From positions 124,001 through 188,000 of the forward strand of contig JAEUHC010000019.1 of assembly GCA_016794785.1 (NCBI GenBank): DNA of 64,000 nt, in the 5' to 3' direction. This document shows, one piece after another, positions 26,618 to 35,057 of this stretch; within the stretch, counting starts at the first letter, position 1, and each line of letters begins with the position of its first letter. The notes below the pieces were generated by a model. It was not told the origin of the DNA and ran no database searches. It saw nothing but the letters and a program-made list of their open reading frames with translations. Source of the DNA: Opitutaceae bacterium (GTDB taxonomy: Bacteria; Verrucomicrobiota; Verrucomicrobiia; Opitutales; Opitutaceae). A program made the position numbers and the translations under genes.

Positions 26618-27340
26618 ATGCTATCGCTTCGCGCTGCCGCGCTCACTGACATAGGCCGAGTCCGCCGAGAGAACGAGGATCGATGCATTTTCGACGAGAA
26701 AGCGCAGGTTTTTGGCGTGGCGGACGGCGTGGGCGGCCTGCCCGGCGGGGGCGAGGCCGCGCAGCTGACCGCGGAACAGGTGCTGACGGTGGTGACCGCG
26801 CTACCGGCGGTCACCGAGCAGGATCTGGTCGTCGCCGTGCGGGCGGTGAACGAGGCCGTGCTCAAGCTGGGCCGGAAAATGAGCCCTGGCATGGGCATCG
26901 GCACCACGCTCACCTTTGGCTGCGTGCGGGACGGCGCGCTGCTGCTCGCGCATGTGGGGGACTCGCGTTGCTATGGCTTGCGCGAAGGCCAGCTGCTGCG
27001 CCTGACCGAGGACCACTCGGTGGAAAACGAAGCGCGCCTCCGTCGCGCCCGGGGCGAGATTGTCTATTACCACGAGTCCAACCGCAACGCCCTCACCCGC
27101 TGCATCGGCCAGCCCACACCGCCGGACGTCGACACCGCTGAATTCACCCTCGCGGCCGGTGATCGCTATCTGTTTTGCACGGATGGCGTGACCCGGATGA
27201 TCACGGACGCGGAGCTCAAGACCGCGATCGGACGCGGCGATGATCCGCACGTCACGCTCGCGGAAATCGTCAATCTCGCGGTCAAGCGCGGCGGGCCGGA
27301 CAACGCGACGGGCGTGCTGGTGTTTGTGGACGAGGCTTAG
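26618..27340 (+). CDS. PP2C-family serine/threonine phosphatase
   Basis: 240 residues, a single catalytic domain. The PP2C metal-binding motifs are seen: TDIGRVRRENEDR at residue 10, VADGVGG (about 34-40), GIGTTLTFG, LAHVGDSRCYGLREG, the late FCTDGVTRMITD and the final GGPDNATGVLV. It dephosphorylates Ser/Thr phosphoproteins in the cytoplasm; bacterial enzymes usually oppose an Hanks-type kinase, and no kinase gene is in this window. It is followed after two bases by a small TPR gene, which could be a binding partner. Confidence 0.92.
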   Translation: MLSLRAAALTDIGRVRRENEDRCIFDEKAQVFGVADGVGGLPGGGEAAQLTAEQVLTVVTALPAVTEQDLVVAVRAVNEAVLKLGRKMSPGMGIGTTLTFGCVRDGALLLAHVGDSRCYGLREGQLLRLTEDHSVENEARLRRARGEIVYYHESNRNALTRCIGQPTPPDVDTAEFTLAAGDRYLFCTDGVTRMITDAELKTAIGRGDDPHVTLAEIVNLAVKRGGPDNATGVLVFVDEA

Positions 27341-27342
27341 CC

Positions 27343-27651
27343 ATGGCGTCGCGCGTCGAGCAGTTCCAGGCCCTCGTGGCGCAGCAGCCGGACAACGAGC
27401 TGTTCCGCTTCAGCCTTGCGCAGGCGCTGGCCGCGGCCGGGCGGGGCGAGGAGGCGCTGCCGCATTTTGCCGCCTGCGTGGAGAAAAAGGCCGACTGGAT
27501 GATGGCGCGGATTCTCCTGGGCAAACTGCTCATGCAACTCGGCCGCCGCGCCGAGGCGAAGCCGCTGCTTGAGGCGGCTTTGGCCCTCGCGGTCGAGCAG
27601 CACCACGAGGATCCCGAGCGCGAGCTGCGGGCGATGCTGACGGAGCTTTAG
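27343..27651 (+). CDS. Small tetratricopeptide-repeat protein
   Basis: 102 residues, almost wholly helical. It reads as two to three TPR-like helix pairs: VAQQPDNELFRFSLAQALAA, GEEALPHFAACVEKKADWMM, then LGKLLMQLGRRAEAKPLLEA. There is no signal peptide or membrane segment, so it is cytoplasmic. Position two bases after the phosphatase stop suggests cotranslation and perhaps physical interaction. Specific role unknown. Confidence 0.8.
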   Translation: MASRVEQFQALVAQQPDNELFRFSLAQALAAAGRGEEALPHFAACVEKKADWMMARILLGKLLMQLGRRAEAKPLLEAALALAVEQHHEDPERELRAMLTEL

Positions 27652-27657
27652 CCGGAA

Positions 27658-28965
27658 TCAGGTCGACGAAACACTGCGCCGGAGCAGAAACGCGCCCGCG
27701 CCGTCGTGGCCGTCTTTCCAAGGGTAGCTGAGGACGCTCTTTTCCAGCTCCCACGGGCCGCCGGCCTTGCTGAGGAGGAATGATTTCACGACCTGCTCGT
27801 TTTCGACGGAGTCGATGCTGCAGGTCGAATACACGAGCCGGCCGCCGGGCCGCACCATGCGGATGGCGGAGTGGAGCAGGGAGAGCTGCTGCTGGTGATG
27901 CTTCCGGAAGTCACCCGTTTGGAGCCGCCACTTCACATCGACGCGGTGGCGCATGACGCCGGTGTTGGAGCAAGGGGCATCGAGCATCACCGCATCATAG
28001 ATCGTCGGCAGCTGGTGGGCGCGGAGCGGCAGGTCGAGATTCTCAAGGGCATCGGCCTGCACGAGGGCGACCTCGACCCCGGTGACGCGGGCGAGGTTTT
28101 CCTTCAGGCGTTCGATCCGCGCACTGGGTTGGTCGAGGGCGACCAGACGGCCGGTCTTCATCGTGTCGGCGATCAGAAGACTCTTGCCGCCGGGCGCCGC
28201 ACAGAGGTCGAGGATCGCTTCGCCTGGCTGCGGGGCCATCAGGACGACCGGGATGCACGTGGAAGGATCCTGAAGGTAGAGTTTGCCAGCTTTGAGCAGC
28301 GTTTCGACCGCCGGCCAGTGACCGGGCTCGATCTCGAACATCGTGGGGCGGGCGGTGGGCTTGAGAAAAGGCGGCGGGGCTTCGTCCGTCGCACGCCAGC
28401 GACCGTGGAGCGGGGCGGGGCGTTGGTTCCACTCCAGCAGCGCCCGGGTCGATTCGGGGCCGAACTGGTTGAGCCAGATTTGCACCAGCCAGGACGGGTG
28501 GGAGAAATACTCGCCGAGTTCGCCGGCACTGAGAGTGAGGGTGGGAGCGGGCTCGGCGAGGGCGGTGGCGAGCTTGCGCACCACGGCATTGACCAGTTTG
28601 GCCTCCGCGGCGCTCGCGAGCGATTTCGCCTGATCGACGGCGTGATGGACGATTTTGGCGACGCGGGCGTCGTCGCCATCGCCGATGGCATCGATGAGTT
28701 CGAAGCCGGCGATGAAGAGCACGGCGCGGGTCGCAAAGCGCGGCGGGTGGGCGACGAGTCGCCCCAGCGCGGCGTCGATGCGCCCATAGTGGCGCACGAC
28801 CCCCATCACAAGATGCTGGCAACGAGCGCGCTCCGCGGCGGCGAGGGTGCGTGGCAACGATTCAAGAAGTTGATCGACCCGCTCGCGCCGGTCGAGCCAG
28901 CGGGCGATGAGACTGGCGGCGGCGGGCCAGGCCTTGGGTGCCGGCGGGCGGGGTGCGGCGGTCAT
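27658..28965 (-). CDS. RsmB-like 16S rRNA (cytosine-C5) methyltransferase
   Basis: 435 residues. The ATG at 28965 is preferred over GTG 28971 because the Shine-Dalgarno GGGAGG lies five bases before it. The N-terminal third is an NusB-like helical RNA-binding domain (about 15-140: VDQLLESLPRTLAAAERARC ... HHAVDQAKS). The C-terminal domain has the SAM site LDLCAAPGGKS, the first cysteine of DAPCSNTGVMRH and the catalytic cysteine of YSTCSIDSVENEQ. RsmB/Fmu methylates C967 of 16S rRNA in Escherichia coli. The gene is convergent with the TPR gene (6 bp apart) and divergent from greA. Confidence 0.9.
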   Translation of the reverse strand: MTAAPRPPAPKAWPAAASLIARWLDRRERVDQLLESLPRTLAAAERARCQHLVMGVVRHYGRIDAALGRLVAHPPRFATRAVLFIAGFELIDAIGDGDDARVAKIVHHAVDQAKSLASAAEAKLVNAVVRKLATALAEPAPTLTLSAGELGEYFSHPSWLVQIWLNQFGPESTRALLEWNQRPAPLHGRWRATDEAPPPFLKPTARPTMFEIEPGHWPAVETLLKAGKLYLQDPSTCIPVVLMAPQPGEAILDLCAAPGGKSLLIADTMKTGRLVALDQPSARIERLKENLARVTGVEVALVQADALENLDLPLRAHQLPTIYDAVMLDAPCSNTGVMRHRVDVKWRLQTGDFRKHHQQQLSLLHSAIRMVRPGGRLVYSTCSIDSVENEQVVKSFLLSKAGGPWELEKSVLSYPWKDGHDGAGAFLLRRSVSST

Positions 28966-28970
28966 ACGCA

Positions 28971-28976
28971 CCTCCC
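28971..28976 (-). promoter_or_regulatory. Shine-Dalgarno site of the RsmB-like gene
   Basis: GGGAGG on the minus strand, five bases before ATG 28965 and directly against the alternative GTG at 28971. The spacing decides for the ATG. It is worth noting because most genes in this window lack such a clear site. Confidence 0.7.
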
Positions 28977-29019
28977 TGCGGACGCGCGGATGCGGAATTC
29001 GACGATGCAGACACTCAGT

Positions 29020-29049
29020 TTGACAAGCTTGGCCATTGTCCGCTCAACT
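29020..29049 (+). promoter_or_regulatory. Putative sigma-70 promoter of greA
   Basis: A perfect TTGACA (29020-29025) is followed after 18 bases by a weak -10 (TCAACT, 29044-29049), about 30 bases before the greA start. The -35 match is exact; the -10 matches in three of six positions, so the call is tentative. Confidence 0.35.
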
Positions 29050-29078
29050 CTCCCGTTCAGGCCCTCACACAAGCAATC

Positions 29079-30911
29079 ATGAATTCCGAAGCCGTTTCCT
29101 CGCTCATCGCCAAATCCCCGGCCCTCAAGGCTTCCAAGTCCAAGCTAGAGGCGATGGAGCCGGGTGCATATGTGGTGCATCGCAGCTGGGGTTTCGGGCA
29201 AATCAAGAGCTACCACGAGGCCTCGCAGCGCCTCATCATCGACTTTAAGGGCAAGAAGGGCCACCCCATGGACCCGGCGTTTTGCATCGGCACGATGGAC
29301 GTGCTCCCGGAGAAGCACCTCCTCGTCCGCAAGGAGACCGACACCAAGAAAATCGCCGAGCTCATCGCCGAGAATCCCGCCCAGCTCGTCGTCGAGGCGC
29401 TTCAAGCCTACCCGAACAATGCCGCCACCGTGATCGAGCTTGAGATCGTCCTCGCCCAAGTGGTGGGCGAGGAGAAGTTCAAGAAGTGGTGGTCCGTCGC
29501 CAAGAAGGCCGTGGCCAAGGATCCGCGTATTTCCGTCCCGGAGAAGAAGACCGAGTGCTATGTCGTCCGCGAGACCCCGGTCTCCGCCGAAGATGAGATC
29601 ATGGAGCAGTTCAACGGCACCCGCTCCGCCCGTCGCCGCATCGCTTTGGCCGAAGAGTTGATGGACGCCACCGGCCGCAAGGACGTGAAGGCTGATTTCT
29701 CCGTCGTGCTCAAGGGCGTGGCCGACGCCGTCAAGGATTCCAACCAGCTCGATGCCGCCGAGCGCCTCTATGGCGCCGCCATCCGCGACGACCTCGCGAA
29801 AGCGGTCGGGGCTGAGAACACCTACGAGCCCACTCAGGCGCAGATCATCGCCAACGTCCGTGATCTCCCGGCCATCGCGGAGAAGATTCCGGTGCAGTTC
29901 CAGTCCCGCCTGCTCGAACTCATCCTTGAGACCCACCCGATCGAGGCCCGCGAGGTGCTCTTCAACCTCCTCAAGACCTCCCAGGGCAAGTTCACCACGG
30001 AGTGCATCAACTTCCTGATCGAGCACGGCCACGCCGATGAACTCGCCGCCACGCTCCGCCGCTGGCAGACCGAGCAGAACCTCCGCGCCCCCGTCCTCCT
30101 CTGGATCGTCAAGAACCGGCACTCGAAGAAATTCGCCAAGCTGCTCAACGACCTCATCTCGCCCCGCCTGCTCAGCGCGATCTTCTTCGCCATCGACTAC
30201 GAGGCGCTCCAGGCCTCCAGCGCCCGCCGCATCCCGCTCGCCGACATCCTGAGCGAGGACACCGATCTCATCCCCGATCTCCTCTCCACGGCCGATCCGG
30301 AGACGGCCCGCGATCTCGCCAACACCCTCATGCTCAACCAGGGCTTCGAGGAGCTGACGAAAAAGTCCCTGCTCGCGCGCTTCATCAAGATTTTCCCCAA
30401 GATCCAGTCGCTCGTCGCCGCCGATGCCGAGAGCAAGGAGGAGCAGCTCCTCGTCTCCCGCGCCAGCTACGACCGCAAGCGCGAGGAATACGAGACTATC
30501 GTCTCAAAGAAGATCCCAGAGAACTCCAAGGCCATCGCCACCGCCCGCGAGCACGGCGACCTCAAGGAAAATTCCGAATACAAGATGGCCAAGCAGGACC
30601 AGCAGGTCCTCATGGCCCAAAAGACCCTCCTCGAGCGCGACCTCGGCCGCGCCCGCGTCACCGACTTCAAGGAAGCCTCCACCGATCAAGTCAGCGCCGG
30701 CACCATCGTCGAAGTCAGCGTCGCAGGCACGACGTCCGCCTACACCATTCTCGGTGCGTGGGACGGCGATCCGGACAAGAACATCATCTCCTACAAGACC
30801 GCGCTCGGCTCCGCCCTCCTCGGCAAGCGCGTCGGCGATGTCGTCAAGGTCAAGGTCGGCAGCGGCGACGAGGATTATTCGATCGTCAGCATCCGTCGTT
30901 ACGCGAGCTGA
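29079..30911 (+). CDS. greA: Transcription elongation factor GreA with large N-terminal extension
   Basis: 610 residues from the ATG at 29079, nearly four times the length of ordinary GreA. Residues 25-83 (MEPGAYVVHRSWGFGQIKSY, IDFKGKKGHPM, MDVLPEKHLLV) resemble a Tudor-like CarD/RNA-polymerase-interacting domain. A helical repeat region fills about 85-455. The last 150 residues are GreA proper: a coiled coil with the acidic tip HGDLKENSEYKMAKQDQQ, and the FKBP-like domain ending in VGDVVKVKVGSGDEDYSIVS. GreA rescues backtracked RNA polymerase by stimulating transcript cleavage. Long GreA proteins are known in Chlamydia, so this is a PVC-type architecture. It has its own promoter-like site and a strong terminator. 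Confidence 0.9.
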   Translation: MNSEAVSSLIAKSPALKASKSKLEAMEPGAYVVHRSWGFGQIKSYHEASQRLIIDFKGKKGHPMDPAFCIGTMDVLPEKHLLVRKETDTKKIAELIAENPAQLVVEALQAYPNNAATVIELEIVLAQVVGEEKFKKWWSVAKKAVAKDPRISVPEKKTECYVVRETPVSAEDEIMEQFNGTRSARRRIALAEELMDATGRKDVKADFSVVLKGVADAVKDSNQLDAAERLYGAAIRDDLAKAVGAENTYEPTQAQIIANVRDLPAIAEKIPVQFQSRLLELILETHPIEAREVLFNLLKTSQGKFTTECINFLIEHGHADELAATLRRWQTEQNLRAPVLLWIVKNRHSKKFAKLLNDLISPRLLSAIFFAIDYEALQASSARRIPLADILSEDTDLIPDLLSTADPETARDLANTLMLNQGFEELTKKSLLARFIKIFPKIQSLVAADAESKEEQLLVSRASYDRKREEYETIVSKKIPENSKAIATAREHGDLKENSEYKMAKQDQQVLMAQKTLLERDLGRARVTDFKEASTDQVSAGTIVEVSVAGTTSAYTILGAWDGDPDKNIISYKTALGSALLGKRVGDVVKVKVGSGDEDYSIVSIRRYAS

Positions 30912-30928
30912 GGTTCAGTGTTTTCCCC

Positions 30929-30957
30929 GCCGCCCGGAGCGATCCGGGCGGCTTTTT
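30929..30957 (+). terminator. Rho-independent terminator of greA
   Basis: GCCGCCCGGA (30929-30938), loop GCGA, TCCGGGCGGC (30943-30952), then TTTTT. A perfect ten-pair GC-rich stem with a T-run, 17 bases after the greA stop. Confidence 0.9.
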
Positions 30958-31038
30958 CGTGCCGGCTGCGGCCAGCGGGTGAAAACCGCGCGCAACGAAA
31001 ATTGCCTTTCGCCGCGGGCTCTTGCAGCGTCGGGGTCC

Positions 31039-31977
31039 GTGGACGCTTCGTGGGACATCCTGAAAATACTCTCTGACCCGACGCGCGTGCGTCTGCTGGC
31101 GCTGGTCTCGCGCGAGGAACTCTCGGTCGCCGAGCTGCAGGAGATCCTCGGCATGGGGCAGTCGCGCATCTCGTCGCAGCTCGCGTTGCTGCGCGCCGCC
31201 AGCCTGGTCGCCGACCGGCGCGAGGGGAAGAATGCGTTCTACTCCGTGCGCCCGGCTCTGCCGGCGCCCACGGCCGCGCTCGTGCGGGCCGCGCTTGATT
31301 CGGTGGCTGGTTTGCCGGTGATGGCCGAGGATCGCGCGAGCCTCGATCGCACGCTCCAAAAGCGCCGCCGCACGCAGGAGCAGTATTTCAACCTCATCGC
31401 CGGCCGGCTCGGGAAACACTACTGCCCCGGCCGTTCGTGGGAAGCGATCGGGCACCTCGCGCTCCGTCTCACGCCCGCGATCGACATCGCGGATCTGGGG
31501 GCGGGGGAAGGGCTGCTCTCCCAGTTGCTCGCGCACCGCGCCCGGCAGGTCTGGTGCATCGACAACTCGCCGCGCATGGTCGAGGTGGGCGCCGAGCTCG
31601 CGCGGAAAAACGGCCTCGCCAACCTCGCCTACAAACTCGGCGACATCGAGGCGGTGCCCCTTCCCGAAAAATCCGTCGATCTCGCGATCCTCAGCCAGGC
31701 GCTGCACCACGCGCGGCATCCGCAGGTGGCGGTCGACGAGGCGTTCCGGATCCTCCGCCCCGGCGGCCAGATTGTCGTGCTCGACCTGAACGAGCATGCG
31801 TTTGAAAAGGCGCGCGAACTCTACGCCGACGTGTGGCTCGGCTTCAAAGAGAGCGCGCTGCACGGTTTCCTGAAGAGTTCCGGCTTTGTGAAGGTCGAGG
31901 TCACCGCGGTCGCGCGGGAGACGACGGAGCCGCACTTTGAAACCTTGCTCGCCAGCGGTGTGAAGCCGGCCCGTTAG
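31039..31977 (+). CDS. ArsR-type helix-turn-helix fused to SAM-dependent methyltransferase
   Basis: 312 residues from GTG 31039; no ATG fits. Residues 1-80 are an ArsR winged helix (LKILSDPTRVRLLALVSREE, VAELQEILGMGQSRISSQLA). After a linker the class I methyltransferase domain starts near residue 145 (IDIADLGAGEGLLSQLLA, VWCIDNSPRMVEVGAELA, LAILSQALHHARHPQ, FRILRPGGQIVVLDLNEHAF). Such fusions occur in many bacteria, often near methionine or SAM metabolism genes, and may both repress genes and sense SAM. No such gene is next to it here. The fusion is seen; the regulatory target is unknown. Confidence 0.87.
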   Translation: MDASWDILKILSDPTRVRLLALVSREELSVAELQEILGMGQSRISSQLALLRAASLVADRREGKNAFYSVRPALPAPTAALVRAALDSVAGLPVMAEDRASLDRTLQKRRRTQEQYFNLIAGRLGKHYCPGRSWEAIGHLALRLTPAIDIADLGAGEGLLSQLLAHRARQVWCIDNSPRMVEVGAELARKNGLANLAYKLGDIEAVPLPEKSVDLAILSQALHHARHPQVAVDEAFRILRPGGQIVVLDLNEHAFEKARELYADVWLGFKESALHGFLKSSGFVKVEVTAVARETTEPHFETLLASGVKPAR

Positions 31978-32020
31978 TGGACGCGGCGATGTTCGTGTGC
32001 CACCTTCCCGCCGTCCTGCC

Positions 32021-32596
32021 ATGAAATCCCCGCTGCCGCTCTTGCTGTTCGCCCTTGCCGCGTCATGGCCCGCCGTCGCGTCGCCCCCGGCTAAGGCCCG
32101 CGAGGAGGCGGTGTTTCTCTTCGAAAACCGCCGCGTGGTCGTGGCCGTGCCGGAGGGTTTCGGCTCCTCGCTCACGAGGGACGAGAACGGGATGGCCGTG
32201 CTGCAGATCACCGATCCCAAGGAGCGTTACAGCCTGGAGCTGCGGTTTTTGCCGGACCCCGACGGGCGCTTTGCCACCAGCCGCGCGCGGCGCGAGCAGA
32301 TGGTCGAGATGTTTTCCGAGCACGTCGGCGCCTCGACCGAGCAGGGCATGCAATTCGAGGAACTCGAACCCAAGTCAGGCGCGGGCGTCTATTGCCTCTT
32401 CACCGATGCCAAGCTGGTGGGGCATTCGAAACTCCCGCCCGGGGAATACATCCATCTCACCGCCGGCCTGAAAACCTGGCGCGGGGTCGTCGCGATTTTC
32501 CGCTTCTTCAGCAACGAAACGACCTCGGCCGAATATCAGGCGGTGATGAAGATGCTGCGCGAGAGCGTGCACGAGCAGCCCGCGCCGCTGCGGTGA
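32021..32596 (+). CDS. Secreted protein of unknown function
   Basis: 191 residues with a signal peptide (MKSPLPLLLFALAASWPAVA). The mature part is an alpha/beta mixture without cysteine pairs or known catalytic motifs: RRVVVAVPEGFGSSLTRDEN, YSLELRFLPDPDGRF, GEYIHLTAGLKTWRGVVAIF. The pattern (a short periplasmic protein with a central hydrophobic strand) recalls small uncharacterised periplasmic proteins, but I recognise no family. It is on the same strand as the methyltransferase gene, 43 bp downstream, and convergent with the next gene. Confidence 0.7.
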   Translation: MKSPLPLLLFALAASWPAVASPPAKAREEAVFLFENRRVVVAVPEGFGSSLTRDENGMAVLQITDPKERYSLELRFLPDPDGRFATSRARREQMVEMFSEHVGASTEQGMQFEELEPKSGAGVYCLFTDAKLVGHSKLPPGEYIHLTAGLKTWRGVVAIFRFFSNETTSAEYQAVMKMLRESVHEQPAPLR

Positions 32597-32612
32597 GCGC
32601 GGCGCGGCCGCG

Positions 32613-33809
32613 TCACAGTTTCTTCACCGCATACGCCATCGCATCAGCAATCTGCTCGAGCTGCTCGTCGGTGTGCATCGCGGAGATGGCGGTCCGGATG
32701 AGGTCCTTGCCCGCGGGCACGGCGGGCGCGATCGACATGACGGTGAAGACGCCCTTGTCGAGGAGCGCCTTCCAGAACGGATAGACGCGCTCCTTGGAGC
32801 CGAGCACGATCGGCACCGCGGGCGTCTCGCTCTCCCACGTGTCGAGGCCGAGGGACTTGAGCATCGCGCGGTATTTTTTCGTGTTGGCCCAGAGCTTCTC
32901 GAGGTGCTGCGGCTCCGTCTGCATGATCTCGAGCGAAGCCTGCGCGCACGCGGCCTGGCTCGGGCTGATTGCGGCGGAGAAGATCGTCTGCTTCGAGTGG
33001 GTGCGCAGATACTCGATGATCTCGCGGGAGGAGGCGACGAAGCCGCCGGTGCTCGCGAGGGACTTCGAGAGGCTGCCGCAGATGAGGTCCACCTTGTCGT
33101 TCAGCCCGAAGTGATCGACGGTGCCGCGGCCTTGGCGGCCGAGGACGCCAAAACCGTGCGCATCGTCGAGGACCGTGAAGCAGCCGTGCTCCTCGGCGAT
33201 TTCGGCGAGTTCGGGCAGACGTGCGATGTGACCCTCCATCGAATACACGCCCTCGATCACGAGCATCTTCGTCGCGTCCTGGTTCACCGCGCCCAGGACC
33301 TCGCGGAGATCATCGGGGCTGTTGTGGGAAAAGCGCTCCACGGTCGCCATGGAGAGGCGGATGCCATCCCAGAGGCAGGAGTGGATGTTCTTGTCGGCGA
33401 GCACGACGTCGCCCTTCTGCGCAAACGACGCGACGCTGGAAAGGCACGACAGATAGCCGGCGACGTGGATGTGGCAGGCCTCGCGGCCGAGGAAGGCGGC
33501 GAGCTTTTCCTCGAGTTCGACGTGGTAGGCGCGGGAGCCGTTCGAGGTCCGGGCCCCGGTCGTGCTCGTGCCCCACTTCAGCATCGCGGCGCGGCCGGCC
33601 TCGATGACCTTGGGGTGAAAGGAGAGGCCGAGATAATCGTTGCTGGAGAGCATGATCGTCTCCTTGCCGTGCAACCGCACGGTCGTGCCCTTCTGCGCCT
33701 CCATCGCGTGATAGTAGGGCGCGTATTTCAGCCGCATCTTTGTGGCGTAGTCGTCCCGACACCTGGCCTGGAGAGCTTTCCGGTTTTTGGTGAAGAAAGA
33801 GAGCGCCAT
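32613..33809 (-). CDS. PLP-dependent alpha-oxoamine synthase (AONS/serine palmitoyltransferase type)
   Basis: 398 residues from the ATG at 33809. Fold-type I aminotransferase signatures: SSNDYLGLSFHPKV near residue 55, GSRAYHVELEEKLA, the PLP-contacting DDAHGFGVLGRQGRGT, and the lysine of LICGSLSKSLASTGGFVA that binds PLP. The family condenses an amino acid with an acyl-CoA (biotin, glycine C-acetyl, delta-aminolevulinate or serine palmitoyl enzymes). SKSLASTGGF is closer to serine palmitoyltransferases than to BioF, and no other biotin gene is nearby. The position at the edge of a surface-glycan region would suit a sphingoid or modified lipid anchor. Exact reaction open. Confidence 0.85.
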   Translation of the reverse strand: MALSFFTKNRKALQARCRDDYATKMRLKYAPYYHAMEAQKGTTVRLHGKETIMLSSNDYLGLSFHPKVIEAGRAAMLKWGTSTTGARTSNGSRAYHVELEEKLAAFLGREACHIHVAGYLSCLSSVASFAQKGDVVLADKNIHSCLWDGIRLSMATVERFSHNSPDDLREVLGAVNQDATKMLVIEGVYSMEGHIARLPELAEIAEEHGCFTVLDDAHGFGVLGRQGRGTVDHFGLNDKVDLICGSLSKSLASTGGFVASSREIIEYLRTHSKQTIFSAAISPSQAACAQASLEIMQTEPQHLEKLWANTKKYRAMLKSLGLDTWESETPAVPIVLGSKERVYPFWKALLDKGVFTVMSIAPAVPAGKDLIRTAISAMHTDEQLEQIADAMAYAVKKL

Positions 33810-33879
33810 GAGCGCGGAAAGGTGAGCAGCGGCCGTGCCCATTGCAAATTCAAAGGCTGGCCGCAGCCCCCGCGCTCCC

Positions 33880-35049
33880 TCAGCGGCGCGGCAGCTCCGC
33901 CATCCATGTCGTGAGGTCGAGGGCGTAGTCGCCCCACGTGCGGATGCGCCGCGCGCGCGCGGCGGCGGCCAGCGTCGTCAGCTCGGCCGGCGTGCGCAAC
34001 AGGCGTGCGATTGTCTCGGCGAGCGTCGGTGCATCCACCCGGTCGAGCGCCACGCAACCTCCGCCCGCGGCTGATTCGCCGAGTGCGCCGCGCGCGGAGC
34101 AGACGCAGGGTTTCCCGTGCGCCACACTCTCAATCACGGGCAGGCCGAAGCCCTCGATGAGCGACGGATAAACGGTGAACGCGCATTCCGCGTAGGCGCG
34201 CGCGACGTCCGCGTCGCCGACCGGGCCATCGTAGCGCAGCGGCCGGCCCGCCGCCTGCAATTCGCGGAGCCGCGCGAGCGCCGCCGCGCCCGTTTGGACG
34301 TGCGCCAGCCCGATCAAGCGGAGGGAAAAACGATCGCCGGCGGCCCAGCGGGATTCGCAGGCCTCGAGCAGCGCCCGATGATTTTTCCGGCCCTCGATCG
34401 AGCCTACGCTGAGGATCACGGGCGGGGTTGCCACTGGGGCGTTTTCCCCGATTGAGGCGGGGGCGGGGGGAGCCATCCCCAGGGGGATCGTGCGGATGGG
34501 CGGAGGATTTTTCACGCCGAGCCAGGCCCAGTAGTCGGCGAGCGAGCCGTTGGAATCATCCGAGATCGCGGCGATTCCGTCGAAGGCGAGCAGCTCGATG
34601 AGGTAGGCGGGAAAGCGGCCGACGGTTTTCACCGGCGCCAGCTCGGGAAATTTCAGCGCGATCGCGTCGTGAAAGATCGCGACCCGCGGACCCTGCACGG
34701 TCGCCAAGAGCGAGGGCAGGGCGGCGGCGACCGAGGCAGAGAAGACCTCGGGCACGACCAAGCCGGAGGCGTCGGGCAACGGGGCCGCCCCGGTCAGCCG
34801 CCGCACTCGGCCGCGGATCTTGGCGTGCAGCGGCCAGCTCGCGCCGCGTTTGGCGGCGCCGCCCGCGGCGGCGAGATTGGCGTGTTCCCACGGTTCGAGG
34901 CCGCGCCACGTCCGCGCGTGCGGATCGTGCGTGATCGGCCGGGCGCGGTCACCGAGCGCGGCGAGGAGCGAGCGGGCGACGCGCTGGATGCCGGTGCGCG
35001 CCCGGGTGTGGCTCGTGTGAGACAGATCGAGGAGCAGCGGCGCGGGCAT
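33880..35049 (-). CDS. Family 4 glycosyltransferase
   Basis: 389 residues from ATG 35049; GTG 35061, overlapping the upstream stop, would add four residues. The N-terminus LLLDLSHTSHTRARTGIQRV is the usual start of this GT-B subgroup. The C-terminal half holds ILSVGSIEGRKNHRALLEAC, RYDGPVGDADVARAYAECAF and the nucleotide-sugar EX7E motif in PSLIEGFGLPVIESVAHGKP. It transfers a sugar from a nucleotide donor to a growing surface glycan on the cytoplasmic side. It is the last of three overlapping minus-strand genes after two membrane glycan enzymes. Confidence 0.88.
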   Translation of the reverse strand: MPAPLLLDLSHTSHTRARTGIQRVARSLLAALGDRARPITHDPHARTWRGLEPWEHANLAAAGGAAKRGASWPLHAKIRGRVRRLTGAAPLPDASGLVVPEVFSASVAAALPSLLATVQGPRVAIFHDAIALKFPELAPVKTVGRFPAYLIELLAFDGIAAISDDSNGSLADYWAWLGVKNPPPIRTIPLGMAPPAPASIGENAPVATPPVILSVGSIEGRKNHRALLEACESRWAAGDRFSLRLIGLAHVQTGAAALARLRELQAAGRPLRYDGPVGDADVARAYAECAFTVYPSLIEGFGLPVIESVAHGKPCVCSARGALGESAAGGGCVALDRVDAPTLAETIARLLRTPAELTTLAAAARARRIRTWGDYALDLTTWMAELPRR

Positions 35050-35057
35050 GGCGGCGA

